In this document: piece after piece, positions 14,510-21,975 of the stretch | Position numbering within the stretch: the first letter of the stretch is position 1 | How the letters are laid out: every line of letters starts with the position of its first letter | Assembly: GCA_900545075.1 (NCBI GenBank) | Contig: UQXT01000007.1 | Location: 1 to 33,495 of the forward strand | Length of the DNA: 33,495 nt | Source of the DNA: an uncultured Collinsella sp. | GTDB taxonomy: Bacteria > Actinomycetota > Coriobacteriia > Coriobacteriales > Coriobacteriaceae | Direction: 5' to 3' | Made by a program: the position numbers and the translations under genes | The notes under the pieces: model-generated | The model's database searches: none | Seen by the model: only the letters and a program-made list of their open reading frames with translations | Told to the model about the DNA's origin: nothing

Positions 14510-17500
14510 GCGCCTCACCGCACCCCTGCGCCTTGGCGTTCATGATGAGCATCTGAAGACGGTTCTCCACGTTGGCGAAGCTCACGTCGGGATCGTAGTC
14601 GAGCGGCAGGAACTGCGCCGTGGGATACTGCTCCTTGAGCGCATGGATGAGCCCGCGCCCCACGACATGGTTGGGCAGACACCCGAACGGCTGCAGGATC
14701 ACGAAGTTGCGGCAGCCGCGCTTGGCGTGCTCGAGGATCTCCGCCGGAATCAGCACGCCCTCGCCCGCATCGAACGTATGGTGCAGGATCTTATCGCTCG
14801 CGCGCACGAGCTCGGGCATGCGCGTCGGCGGCTCGTAGAGCGGGCTCGCCGCGCCCAGGCGGTCGCAACGGTCGTGCGCGAGCTCGAACAGGTTGTCCGC
14901 CGTGGCGTACCAGGCCTTTTCGGGCAGCGACAGGTCGACGTGGAACTCGCGCGACTGCGCATGCTTGTAGAAATAGGTCTTGCGGATCACGTCGGTCATG
15001 CGTGCCTCGATGACCTCGAGCCCGTTGTCCTCGAGGTAGCGCTCGATCTCGTGGTTGGCGCCGAGATGGAAATTGAGCAGGTACTCGCCCACGATGAGAA
15101 CGGTCGGATGCGGGTTCGAGCGGTCGTACGGAACGGCGTCCATGATCGCAAGCGCGCGTTTGAAGCCCGTCGCCTGGCCTCTCAGCCCGGAGCGCTCCAT
15201 GCCCTCGATAACCTCATCGAGCGCGCGGTCGAACGCAGCGTCCGCCGCGCCCTTCTCGAGCTCGTAGGGACGGATGCGCCTAAGCATGGCCTCGAGGGCA
15301 TCGATCATGGGAAGACCGTAGGCGATCTGGATGCTCGGGCCAAGGCCGAGCTTGAAGCCCGGATGCGCATTGTGGGCATCGACGTCGTCGTTGGTGAGCA
15401 CCGGGACATAGTCGTATCCCGCGTCGTCGAGCGCGCGGCGCAGCAGGGGCATGTAGTGCGTCAGGCGGCAGTCGCCGATATACTTGCCAGTCACCACGGC
15501 GACGTCGTGCGGGTCGTACTTACCGCTCTCGAGTGCCGCGAGCGCCTCGCCGATCACGATTTGCGCGGGGAAGCAGATGTCGTTGTGCACATAGCGTTTG
15601 CCCAGGCGGATGGCATCCTCGCGCCCGATATCAAGGGCCTCGGCGCGCACGCCCTGATTGCGCATCGCCGCGGTCATGAGCCTGCAGAACGCATGGGAGG
15701 TGTTGGGGACCAGCGCGATCTTGTCGTGCCGGTCGCGCTTGGTGTACTTGACCTTATACGGGTCGTCGAGCGGATGGACCGCGTGCACCCGGGCGCCCTC
15801 GGCACGCTCCTCCGCGCGACGACGGTTGACCGACTCGATAAACGAACGCACGCGAATGCCCATGGGACCGGCGACGTCGCTCTCATCGAGTTTGATCATC
15901 ATCGGAACCTTGGAGCCCATCTCGCCCATCATGCGCGCGATCTCGTCGGTGAGATACGCATCGTGGCCGCAGCCGAAGCTGCCCATCTGCACGAGCTCGA
16001 GCTCGGGCGTCGATGCGACGATGACCGCGCACGACAGCATGCGCGCATGGTAGTTGTTCACGATGTCGATGCGGCTGTTGGAAAGATCGACGTTGCAGAC
16101 CCCCGGCACCGCATCGGGCGTCAGCACGGGGATGCCGAGCTCAGAGAAGAGCTTGGGCAGCCCGTGGTTGACCAGCGGGTCGTTGTGGTACGGGCGCGAA
16201 GCGATCACCACCGCGTAGCCGCCGTCCTCGCGCACGTTCTCGAGCACCTGCCTGCCGCGCAGCTGCAGCTGGTTCTCAAACGTCTGCTGCGCGCGGTCCG
16301 CCTGCTCGGTCGCCTTGGCAACCAGGTCGGCATCGATATCGAAGGTCTCCTTGCACCACGCCTTGAGCTGGCGGTTTCGGTCGCCCTCGTCGTACCAGTG
16401 GAACAGCGGCGTATCGAACGGAACGCCGAAACGCTCCTCCGGGTTATCGGAATTGCGCATCACGTAGGGGTATCCCTTTACGACGGCGCACATCCACTCG
16501 CTGGTAGAGGCGGTGTTTTCGGTGGGCACCGTCGTGATGATGGGCATGAAGATGCGGTCGACGCCGGCGTCGACGAGATTGCGGATGTGCCCGTGGACGA
16601 GCTTGGCCGGGAAGCACACGGTGTCGGATGTGACGTGCGCCAGACCGCGCTCGTACATCGCCTTGGTGCTGCGTCCCGAGACGCGCACCTTAAAGCCGAG
16701 CGTGCTGAAGAACGTCGACCAGAACGGCATGGTGTCCCAGAACTCGAGCACACGGGGAATGCCGATCGTGACATCGCGCCCCCCGCAGACGGGAGCCGTG
16801 GGGTACGACTCGAACAGCAGCTTCTCGCGGTCGACAAAGAGATTGGGGGCAGCCGCGGTCCGGTCGCGCCCCGTGCCGGGTGCCTGTGCCTCGCAAGCAC
16901 CCTGCGGACGCAGCTCCTCCGCCACGGGAACCTCGCGCACGAGCTCATCCCATGAGATGGCGCCGCCGCGCGGGCAGCGATTGCCCGTGACGTAAAGCGA
17001 GCCATCGCCAAATGCCACGACCGCGCGCTGGCAGCGGTTGTTGCACCGACGGCAGGTAACGCCGCCGAACTCGCGATGCTCGAAGCGCTCCACGGCATCG
17101 AGCCCGATAAACGACGTGCCGGCGTCGCCCTTGCGGCATTCCTCGCGCGCGAGCAGGGCGATACCGATAGCGCCCATCAGCCCCGGGTGGGGCGCACGCG
17201 TGACGGGTTTGCCCAGATACTGCTCGAATGCGCGCAGCACCGCGTCGTTTCGGAACGTGCCGCCCTGGACGATGACTTTGTCGCCCAGACGGTTGAGATT
17301 TGAAACGCGAATGACCTTGGTGAACACGTTCTCGATAATCGAACGGCAGAGACCGGCCATGATGTCGCCCGGACCCTTACCGCGCCGCTGCTCGGAAACG
17401 ACGCTGCTGTTCATGAACACCGTGCAGCGGCTGCCGAGAACGGCGGGGGCTTTGGACGAAAATGCCTCGGTCGCGATATCCTCAACGGCTATTCCGAGGT

Positions 17501-18932
17501 TTTTGGCAAAACCCTCGAGGAACGAGCCGCAGCCCGCAGAGCACGCCTCGTTGACGACGATATCGGTCAGCACGCCGTGGTTGAGCCAGATGGCCTTCAT
17601 ATCCTGTCCGCCGATGTCGAGCACGAAGGTCGCATCGGGAACGCATGCGCACGCGGCGCGGGCGTGCGCGACCGTCTCGACCGTATGGTAGTCGGCGTGG
17701 AACGCGCGCGCGAAAAGCTCCTCGCCGTATCCCGTGGTGCCCACGGCATCGATCGCAAGCGTGACTCCCGCTGTCTCCCAGCGGTTCTTCAAGCTGACAA
17801 GACCCTGTTGGGCGACGTCGAGCGGTCTGCCGTTATTAGACGCGTAGAACGAATCGACAAGCTCACCCGCCTCATCGACCAGGGCGAACTTGGTCGTCGT
17901 GCTCCCCGAATCGATACCGAGCGCCACACGCACCGTCTCTCCGGGCGCATACGCATCCGGACCCTTTGCCGGCGTCTCTTTGCCATGGCGTGCCGTAAAA
18001 TCCGCCTGCTCGGCAGGTGTGGCAAAAAAGGGCTGGGCAAGACGTCCCTCCCCGCTTGCGGGCGCGACCGTCTCGAGCTTATCCAGCCGGACAAAAGCGT
18101 CGGGAAGGTCGATCGGTTGGGACGATGCGAACATGTCGGTCAGCGACAGGGCGGCACCGCGCGCGACCATGATCTGCGGATCGCGCGGGACGATAACCTG
18201 ATCGTCCGATAGATTCAGTTGCTCCCGGAACACGCGGACCAGCGTGGGGTTGTAGGCGAGCGTACCGCCCTCGAAGATTACCGGCGGCTCGATGTCGATA
18301 CCCTGGGCCAGACCGCCGATCGTTTGGCGGGCGACCGCGTGAAGCGCCGAAAGCGCCAGGTCGGTGGTAGGAATGCCCTCGTTGAGCAGCGGCTGGATAT
18401 CGGTCTTTGCGTACACGCCGCAGCGGCCCGAGACCTCGTGGACGGTCGTTCCCCGGCTTGCGAGCTGCTCGAACTCGCCCGATTCGGTGCCGACCCCCAT
18501 GAGCTTTGCCATCTCGTCGATAAATGCACCGGTACCGCCTGCGCACGAGCCGTTCATGCGCATGTCGGCAACCTCGATGTCTCCCTTATCGTTGGTGCGG
18601 AAGAAGATCATCTTGGCGTCTTGGCCGCCCAGCTCGATGGCGCAGCGCGTCTGCGGATAGAACCTGCTGATCGCGAGCGCGTTGGCGACCACCTCCTGAA
18701 CGTACGAGGCGCCTAGCGCGGTCGCGATATCGCGCGCACCCGAGCCGGTCACCGCAACGCGCAGCGACTCATGGGGAAAGCGCTCGGCGAGCTCGCCGAG
18801 CATGGCGCGCACGCTCGCTGTCTGACACGCCCCGTGGCGGCGATATCCCCACCACGCCTCGGTCATATCCTCGTGCATCGCGTAAACTTTAGTCGTCGTC
18901 GACCCTACGTCCAGTCCTACTAGCAACGCCAT
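14493..18932 (-). CDS. giant 2-hydroxyacyl-CoA dehydratase activase-like protein (two BadF/BcrAD domains plus DUF2229/HgdB-like parts)
   Basis: A 1479-residue protein. Two ASKHA ATPase domains of the BcrAD/BadF/HgdC type lie in tandem. The first (about 4-265) has GLDVGSTTTK, C130 in NGSCAGGTGAF and C171 in SGRCGVY. The second (about 336-595) has GIDSGSTTTK, GGQDMK, C464/C468 in NEACSAGCGSF and C503 in GSRCTVF. In the known activases the matching cysteines hold a [4Fe-4S] cluster shared by a dimer; here one chain could supply both. A Cys knuckle follows (C627, C630, C634, C653). A DUF2229-like region (about 720-1040) has C773 in VCFPAK. A related second region (about 1070-1450) has C1120 in ICFPAQ, C1155 in GDCRLTHY and a GCLPNH segment, recalling HgdB-type dehydratase subunits. 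Such long forms are known in anaerobes, but their reaction is not established. No separate dehydratase gene is adjacent. tetR overlaps its 3' end. Confidence 0.88.
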   Translation of the reverse strand: MALLVGLDVGSTTTKVYAMHEDMTEAWWGYRRHGACQTASVRAMLGELAERFPHESLRVAVTGSGARDIATALGASYVQEVVANALAISRFYPQTRCAIELGGQDAKMIFFRTNDKGDIEVADMRMNGSCAGGTGAFIDEMAKLMGVGTESGEFEQLASRGTTVHEVSGRCGVYAKTDIQPLLNEGIPTTDLALSALHAVARQTIGGLAQGIDIEPPVIFEGGTLAYNPTLVRVFREQLNLSDDQVIVPRDPQIMVARGAALSLTDMFASSQPIDLPDAFVRLDKLETVAPASGEGRLAQPFFATPAEQADFTARHGKETPAKGPDAYAPGETVRVALGIDSGSTTTKFALVDEAGELVDSFYASNNGRPLDVAQQGLVSLKNRWETAGVTLAIDAVGTTGYGEELFARAFHADYHTVETVAHARAACACVPDATFVLDIGGQDMKAIWLNHGVLTDIVVNEACSAGCGSFLEGFAKNLGIAVEDIATEAFSSKAPAVLGSRCTVFMNSSVVSEQRRGKGPGDIMAGLCRSIIENVFTKVIRVSNLNRLGDKVIVQGGTFRNDAVLRAFEQYLGKPVTRAPHPGLMGAIGIALLAREECRKGDAGTSFIGLDAVERFEHREFGGVTCRRCNNRCQRAVVAFGDGSLYVTGNRCPRGGAISWDELVREVPVAEELRPQGACEAQAPGTGRDRTAAAPNLFVDREKLLFESYPTAPVCGGRDVTIGIPRVLEFWDTMPFWSTFFSTLGFKVRVSGRSTKAMYERGLAHVTSDTVCFPAKLVHGHIRNLVDAGVDRIFMPIITTVPTENTASTSEWMCAVVKGYPYVMRNSDNPEERFGVPFDTPLFHWYDEGDRNRQLKAWCKETFDIDADLVAKATEQADRAQQTFENQLQLRGRQVLENVREDGGYAVVIASRPYHNDPLVNHGLPKLFSELGIPVLTPDAVPGVCNVDLSNSRIDIVNNYHARMLSCAVIVASTPELELVQMGSFGCGHDAYLTDEIARMMGEMGSKVPMMIKLDESDVAGPMGIRVRSFIESVNRRRAEERAEGARVHAVHPLDDPYKVKYTKRDRHDKIALVPNTSHAFCRLMTAAMRNQGVRAEALDIGREDAIRLGKRYVHNDICFPAQIVIGEALAALESGKYDPHDVAVVTGKYIGDCRLTHYMPLLRRALDDAGYDYVPVLTNDDVDAHNAHPGFKLGLGPSIQIAYGLPMIDALEAMLRRIRPYELEKGAADAAFDRALDEVIEGMERSGLRGQATGFKRALAIMDAVPYDRSNPHPTVLIVGEYLLNFHLGANHEIERYLEDNGLEVIEARMTDVIRKTYFYKHAQSREFHVDLSLPEKAWYATADNLFELAHDRCDRLGAASPLYEPPTRMPELVRASDKILHHTFDAGEGVLIPAEILEHAKRGCRNFVILQPFGCLPNHVVGRGLIHALKEQYPTAQFLPLDYDPDVSFANVENRLQMLIMNAKAQGCGEAHGETA

Positions 18933-18981
18933 AATGCTCCGTCTCTCGCATTTTTCCTGCTAGAGATATACCACTCTACGT

Positions 18982-19002
18982 AATACAACAGACTGTTGTA
19001 TT
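18982..19002 (-). promoter_or_regulatory. perfect palindrome, likely TetR operator of the activase-tetR operon
   Basis: AATACAACAG (18982-18991), one central base, then the exact complement CTGTTGTATT (18993-19002). It is a 21-base perfect palindrome 50 bases upstream of the activase start, A/T-rich at the ends, of the size and form TetR-family proteins bind. TATATC nearer the gene may serve as -10. No other palindrome of this quality lies in this intergenic region. Confidence 0.75.
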
Positions 19003-19014
19003 TAAACTCCGTAT

Positions 19015-19047
19015 AAAAAGCGGCTGCCGAAACGCTTCAGCAGCCGC
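19015..19047 (-). terminator. terminator of the DUF2798 gene
   Basis: On the minus strand GCGGCTGC pairs with GCAGCCGC (complements of 19040-19047 and 19020-19027) around a 12-base loop. Five T follow. It ends the upstream transcript just before the activase operon promoter. Confidence 0.85.
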
Positions 19048-19159
19048 CGAATGCACCAACAGATTGTTCTGCGCGCTAGCACGTCGGGCAACGGAGCAGC
19101 ACGGGCCCTCCGGTCATGCGCACCGCTCACGCCCGCGATGTCGCCGAGAGAGCTATCCA

Positions 19160-19221
19160 CGCTTAGGGCTCCAACCAAGCAAGTCGCCCGCGCTCAGCAG
19201 ATCCCTAAGCGAGCTACTCGC
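19160..19221. repeat. inverted repeats at the DUF2798 stop codon
   Basis: CGCTTAGGG (19160-19168) and CCCTAAGCG (19203-19211) are perfect 9-base arms 34 bases apart, ending 2 bases before the stop codon. A second small palindrome, GCGAG-CTA-CTCGC (19209-19221), is centred on the stop codon itself. No T-tract follows. Confidence 0.5.
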
Positions 19222-19762
19222 ACTCAGGAGCCATAGCCTGCTCCAAGAGCTCGGCATGCTCCTCCTCGAAAACCGTCCCCACAGGGAAGGCGCGACGGAA
19301 GACGAAGTGGGAAATCGGACCGGCTACCAAAAGGTTCCACGGCAGCGCCATCACAAAATTATGCGGGATGTTGATCATCCAGATCGCGGGCACGGAATAC
19401 AGGTTCGCAAGGATGCCGCCGGGCATGTGCGTCAGACCCTCGCAGGCACCGTACAGCGACATGATGATGACCATGGGAACGACCATGCAGGAGCTAACGG
19501 CGAGCGTCATGGCAAGTGGCGAGCTCTTGCCCGGCGTGACCAAGTACTTAAAGGCGAAACCCTTGGCGAGCGGGCTGGCGACGAACCAGTCGCAGCACAT
19601 GGCAAAAATGTAGGCAACGGGGAAGCCGAGCCACGCAGCGGCAACGACCTCGCCGTTGATGGCCCCGTGCTGCAGGGCAACGTTGTAGATGCTCATCCAG
19701 AGCACCATGCAAAAGCACATGATAAAGGTGAACAGCAGGCTCTCTCGTTTGTTGATAGGCAT
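19214..19762 (-). CDS. DUF2798 membrane protein
   Basis: A 182-residue integral membrane protein of unknown function. It begins MPINKRESLLFTFIMCFCMV, the typical DUF2798 opening. It has four clear hydrophobic helices: FTFIMCFCMVLWMSIYNVAL, WLGFPVAYIFAMCCDW, a TLAVSSCMVVPMVIIMSL helix, and IPHNFVMALPWNLLVAGPI. The pattern is two DUF2798 repeats. The C-terminus is acidic and cytoplasmic. The ATG at 19760-19762 matches the family start; GAGGAA lies about 10 bases upstream, and the 20 open codons before it overlap the leader. A strong terminator-like hairpin 50 bases upstream (19804-19857) suggests leader control. Substrate and partner are unknown. Confidence 0.8.
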   Translation of the reverse strand: MPINKRESLLFTFIMCFCMVLWMSIYNVALQHGAINGEVVAAAWLGFPVAYIFAMCCDWFVASPLAKGFAFKYLVTPGKSSPLAMTLAVSSCMVVPMVIIMSLYGACEGLTHMPGGILANLYSVPAIWMINIPHNFVMALPWNLLVAGPISHFVFRRAFPVGTVFEEEHAELLEQAMAPECE

Positions 19763-19803
19763 AAAGGGCAGATTCCTCTCTGTGTTGTACCGCGACGCCA
19801 CGC

Positions 19804-19857
19804 AACAAAAACGGGCGGGCAAGATGGAGCTGTTGGAACTTCATCTCGCCCGCCCGT
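19804..19857 (-). terminator. strong hairpin with T-tract in the leader of the DUF2798 gene
   Basis: On the minus strand a 16-bp stem (ACGGGCGGGCGAGATG with CATCTTGCCCGCCCGT, one G-U) closes a 15-base loop and is followed by TTTTTGTT. It lies between a candidate promoter (19894-19923) and the gene start at 19762, so it behaves as an attenuator in position. No real gene is seen between this hairpin and thrE that it could terminate. Confidence 0.75.
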
Positions 19858-19893
19858 GGTACGCGCGTCTGCGACTACTTATGTGGTGGAACC

Positions 19894-19923
19894 AGCCTAG
19901 CACGAAACGCATGCGCTTCGTAA
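19894..19923 (-). promoter_or_regulatory. candidate promoter with palindrome across the spacer
   Basis: On the minus strand TTACGA (19918-19923), 18 bases, then TAGGCT (19894-19899). The near-perfect 20-base palindrome at 19902-19921 (ACGAA-CGCATGCG-TTCGT with one mismatched pair) covers the spacer and part of the -35. The boxes are weak, as in activator- or repressor-controlled promoters. Confidence 0.45.
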
Positions 19924-19973
19924 GCGTTGAGTTTATGAAGATGCAGGGCACCGATAATCCCCCGACCCCATAA

Positions 19974-20038
19974 GTTGCGGTGGAATACGGACTGTTTTGA
20001 CCCTTTAAGCAGCAATTCAGTCCCTATTTCACCGCAAC
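19974..20038. repeat. 65-base imperfect inverted repeat
   Basis: The 21-base arms at 19974-19994 and 20018-20038 pair with only two mismatches: GTTGCGGTG with CACCGCAAC at the ends, AATA with TATT, and GGACTG with CAGTCC inside. They enclose 23 bases. It has no coding content or T-tract. It has the form of a small dispersed palindromic element. With the neighbouring hairpin at 20043-20075 it fills the thrE-DUF2798 spacer. Confidence 0.65.
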
Positions 20039-20042
20039 TCAT

Positions 20043-20075
20043 TTGGTGCAAAGTGACCTGCCCCCCTTGCACCAA
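20043..20075. repeat. hairpin abutting the thrE stop codon (CAGGT-loop type)
   Basis: TTGGTGCAA (20043-20051) and TTGCACCAA (20067-20075) pair perfectly, and the stem ends on the base next to the thrE stop. The loop, read on plus, contains TGACCTGCCCCCC. The hairpin at 27692-27726 has a different stem but a similar loop. Confidence 0.6.
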
Positions 20076-21644
20076 TTAGCTGGTGTGGCGCCAGCGAGGG
20101 TCGGTGAGCGTACGCGCCACACCCAGACCAACGGGCAAAAACGCCACGATGAGCACTGCACGCACAAACCAGCCAAGCATATTGACCGTGTCGAAGGTGC
20201 ACATGTAATACATCGAGCGATACAGATACAAGCCCGGCACCATAATGACAATCGATGGCACCGTGAGGGCGATACGTGGGTAGGTGAGCTTGATTTCGGC
20301 TAAGCTCGCGAGCAGCCCCGATACCAGCGCGCCGATAAACGCTGCTGCCTCGGGAGGCATACCTACGCTCAGGCCCAGGAAGGGAAACAGCGTCGGCGCA
20401 TCGACGAGCGTAAGGCGCAAGGTATTAGACACGGCGCCGATGAGCCCTGCCGCCGCTGCCATCTTTACCGGACTGTTGAACATAACCGAGAATCCAAATA
20501 CACCGACAAAGCTCATCAACATGCGCAAGAGCGTAAGAGCCAACGGTGAGAGACCAAGCGGGGCGAAGTCATCCGGCGCCAGCCCCACGCACTCGGCAAC
20601 CATCCAACCTACGAGGGTTGCCATCACAATAATTGACACAGCATACGAAAGGCGCTCGATACCGCTTCGCATGTCGAGCTTAGCGATGTCGAGGCCTGCC
20701 GTAATGAGAGGAAAGCCGGGAATCACAAAGAGCATGGCGCCGATATAGCCTTCTTGGTGCGACATTGCCCCCGGTACGATCTGGCCAAGGCCGAGCAATG
20801 CCAGCAGATACGAAACGCAAGCGAGCGCAACGCCGGTCGTCAGCGCGCTAAACTGGCCAAGACCCTGCTTGAGAATATGGGAGCGAGCAAAGTTGCCGAC
20901 ACCAGCGCCTACGAATGCGCAGGCCATCTCGATAGGGCCGCCGCCGAGCAAAAAGACGAAGGCGCCGCAAGCACAGGCTGCCGCAAGGCCCTGTTGCCAG
21001 GAAGCGTAATCGGGCTTTGAGCTCTCAACGGTCTTGAGCATCTCGTGGTATTCGTGCACGGTAAACCGGCGCCCATACGTCTCGATTTCCTTTAAGAAGC
21101 TCTCCATCATCCAAATGCGATGGGTATTGACTCCCGTTGTGGGCAGGCTGACAACCTCGTTAAAGCAGTGGCCATCTTCGATGCAGGTGCACTCAAACGA
21201 CAGAAGACTCAGGTCGACGTGAATCGTGACGCCGAGTACGGCAGCAACACGATTCATGGTATCGCGCACGCGCCAGGCACCTGTTCCGCTTGCCAGCATA
21301 AGCATGCCGGTGCGACAGATGATGGATGACTTATCGGTGAGCGGCGCATCGACGGCAAGCTCATCGCCTGCCGTCACGATCTGGCGCCAGTCAGTTTTCA
21401 TATGGAGCGCGCCGGCACGGACACCGTGGTGCATGGGGGCTCTCGAAAGCAGCGAGTCAAGGCGCGAAGGCTGTGGGGGTTCCGTCGATTCGACCTCGTC
21501 CTCGTCGGGCTCTTCATCAACAAGGTCGAAGGCATCGAGCGACGCCGGCTCGCGACGATCGATCAGCTCCTCGTCCTCATCATCAAAGTAGTTGAACTGA
21601 TCGAGCATGTCCTCTTCGATTGCACGCTCGCTCGCGTCGTCCAT
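20076..21644 (-). CDS. ThrE-family threonine/serine exporter
   Basis: Membrane exporter of the ThrE (PF06738-type) superfamily, here with the large domain and the small ThrE-like domain fused in one chain of 522 residues. The first 70 residues are strongly acidic and probably disordered (DDEDEELIDRREP). The cytoplasmic part then includes VRDTMNRVAAVLGV, the usual ThrE start region. About ten hydrophobic helices follow, from AAACACGAFVFLLGGG to VRAVLIVAFLPVGLGV. The ATG at 21642-21644 has GGAAGGGAG at 7-8 bases; an ATG 11 codons upstream lacks one. Export of Thr/Ser is the family role; split homologues (YjjP/YjjB) export succinate, so the substrate is open. The gene stands alone. Confidence 0.85.
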   Translation of the reverse strand: MDDASERAIEEDMLDQFNYFDDEDEELIDRREPASLDAFDLVDEEPDEDEVESTEPPQPSRLDSLLSRAPMHHGVRAGALHMKTDWRQIVTAGDELAVDAPLTDKSSIICRTGMLMLASGTGAWRVRDTMNRVAAVLGVTIHVDLSLLSFECTCIEDGHCFNEVVSLPTTGVNTHRIWMMESFLKEIETYGRRFTVHEYHEMLKTVESSKPDYASWQQGLAAACACGAFVFLLGGGPIEMACAFVGAGVGNFARSHILKQGLGQFSALTTGVALACVSYLLALLGLGQIVPGAMSHQEGYIGAMLFVIPGFPLITAGLDIAKLDMRSGIERLSYAVSIIVMATLVGWMVAECVGLAPDDFAPLGLSPLALTLLRMLMSFVGVFGFSVMFNSPVKMAAAAGLIGAVSNTLRLTLVDAPTLFPFLGLSVGMPPEAAAFIGALVSGLLASLAEIKLTYPRIALTVPSIVIMVPGLYLYRSMYYMCTFDTVNMLGWFVRAVLIVAFLPVGLGVARTLTDPRWRHTS

Positions 21645-21862
21645 ATAGACGCTCCCTTCCTGCCGACTAACTCCCATCCTAGGCAGCGACGGCTAAAGGA
21701 AACATAAAAGAGACGGCTGTCATGCATGGAAGGCGCAAACCCCCAATGCGCCGGTAGGCCCCGACGAAAAGGACCGTCCCCAAGTGCCACATCTGGACCA
21801 AGGCAACGCCGATGTTTCGGCAACGCCAGCGAGCGCCGTCCAGAGCGAACAAGTTGGCATGA
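21645..21862. other. thrE upstream region, no gene seen
   Basis: This part of the spacer holds the thrE promoter region, in which no clear boxes stand out. Read on the minus strand, GTGGCACTTGGGGACGGTCC, complementary to about 21772-21791, resembles half of a GGGGAC-type hairpin; no matching left arm is visible. A direct repeat GGCAACGCC occurs at 21802-21810 and 21819-21827. Confidence 0.4.
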
Positions 21863-21903
21863 AAAAGGCAAGGCATAGACCTTCTGGTCATGCCTTGCCT
21901 TTT
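21863..21903 (-). terminator. lysS terminator (possibly bidirectional)
   Basis: AAAAGGCAAGGCAT (21863-21876) pairs perfectly with ATGCCTTGCCTTTT (21890-21903), with a further ACC/GGT pairing inside. A/T tracts flank both sides, so it can act on either strand. It lies 73 bases past the lysS stop. Confidence 0.85.
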
Positions 21904-21945
21904 GAATGACAAATTGTCGACCTGGACGTCGCGCAGTGTCGAGCC

Positions 21946-21972
21946 GTTACGCGGTTCGTAGAACCGCGTAAC
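21946..21972. repeat. GTTACGCGGTT palindrome, copy 1 (after lysS)
   Basis: GTTACGCGGTTC (21946-21957) and GAACCGCGTAAC (21961-21972) are perfect 12-base arms around three bases, three bases from the lysS stop. A near-identical element follows dtd at 26462-26489. Neither has a T-tract, so they are not classical terminators. Confidence 0.75.
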
Positions 21973-21975
21973 TAG

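Noticed and set aside
14376..16955. 859-codon plus-strand open frame
   Set aside because: It is antisense to the activase gene, which has intact motifs in the other strand.
19763..19960. T-box riboswitch in the leader of the DUF2798 gene
   Set aside because: No T-box sequence (GGTGG-ACCGCG type) or specifier stem was found, only a strong terminator.
19875..20075. 66-codon minus-strand open frame
   Set aside because: It runs through the 65-base inverted repeat and has no ribosome-binding site or family resemblance.
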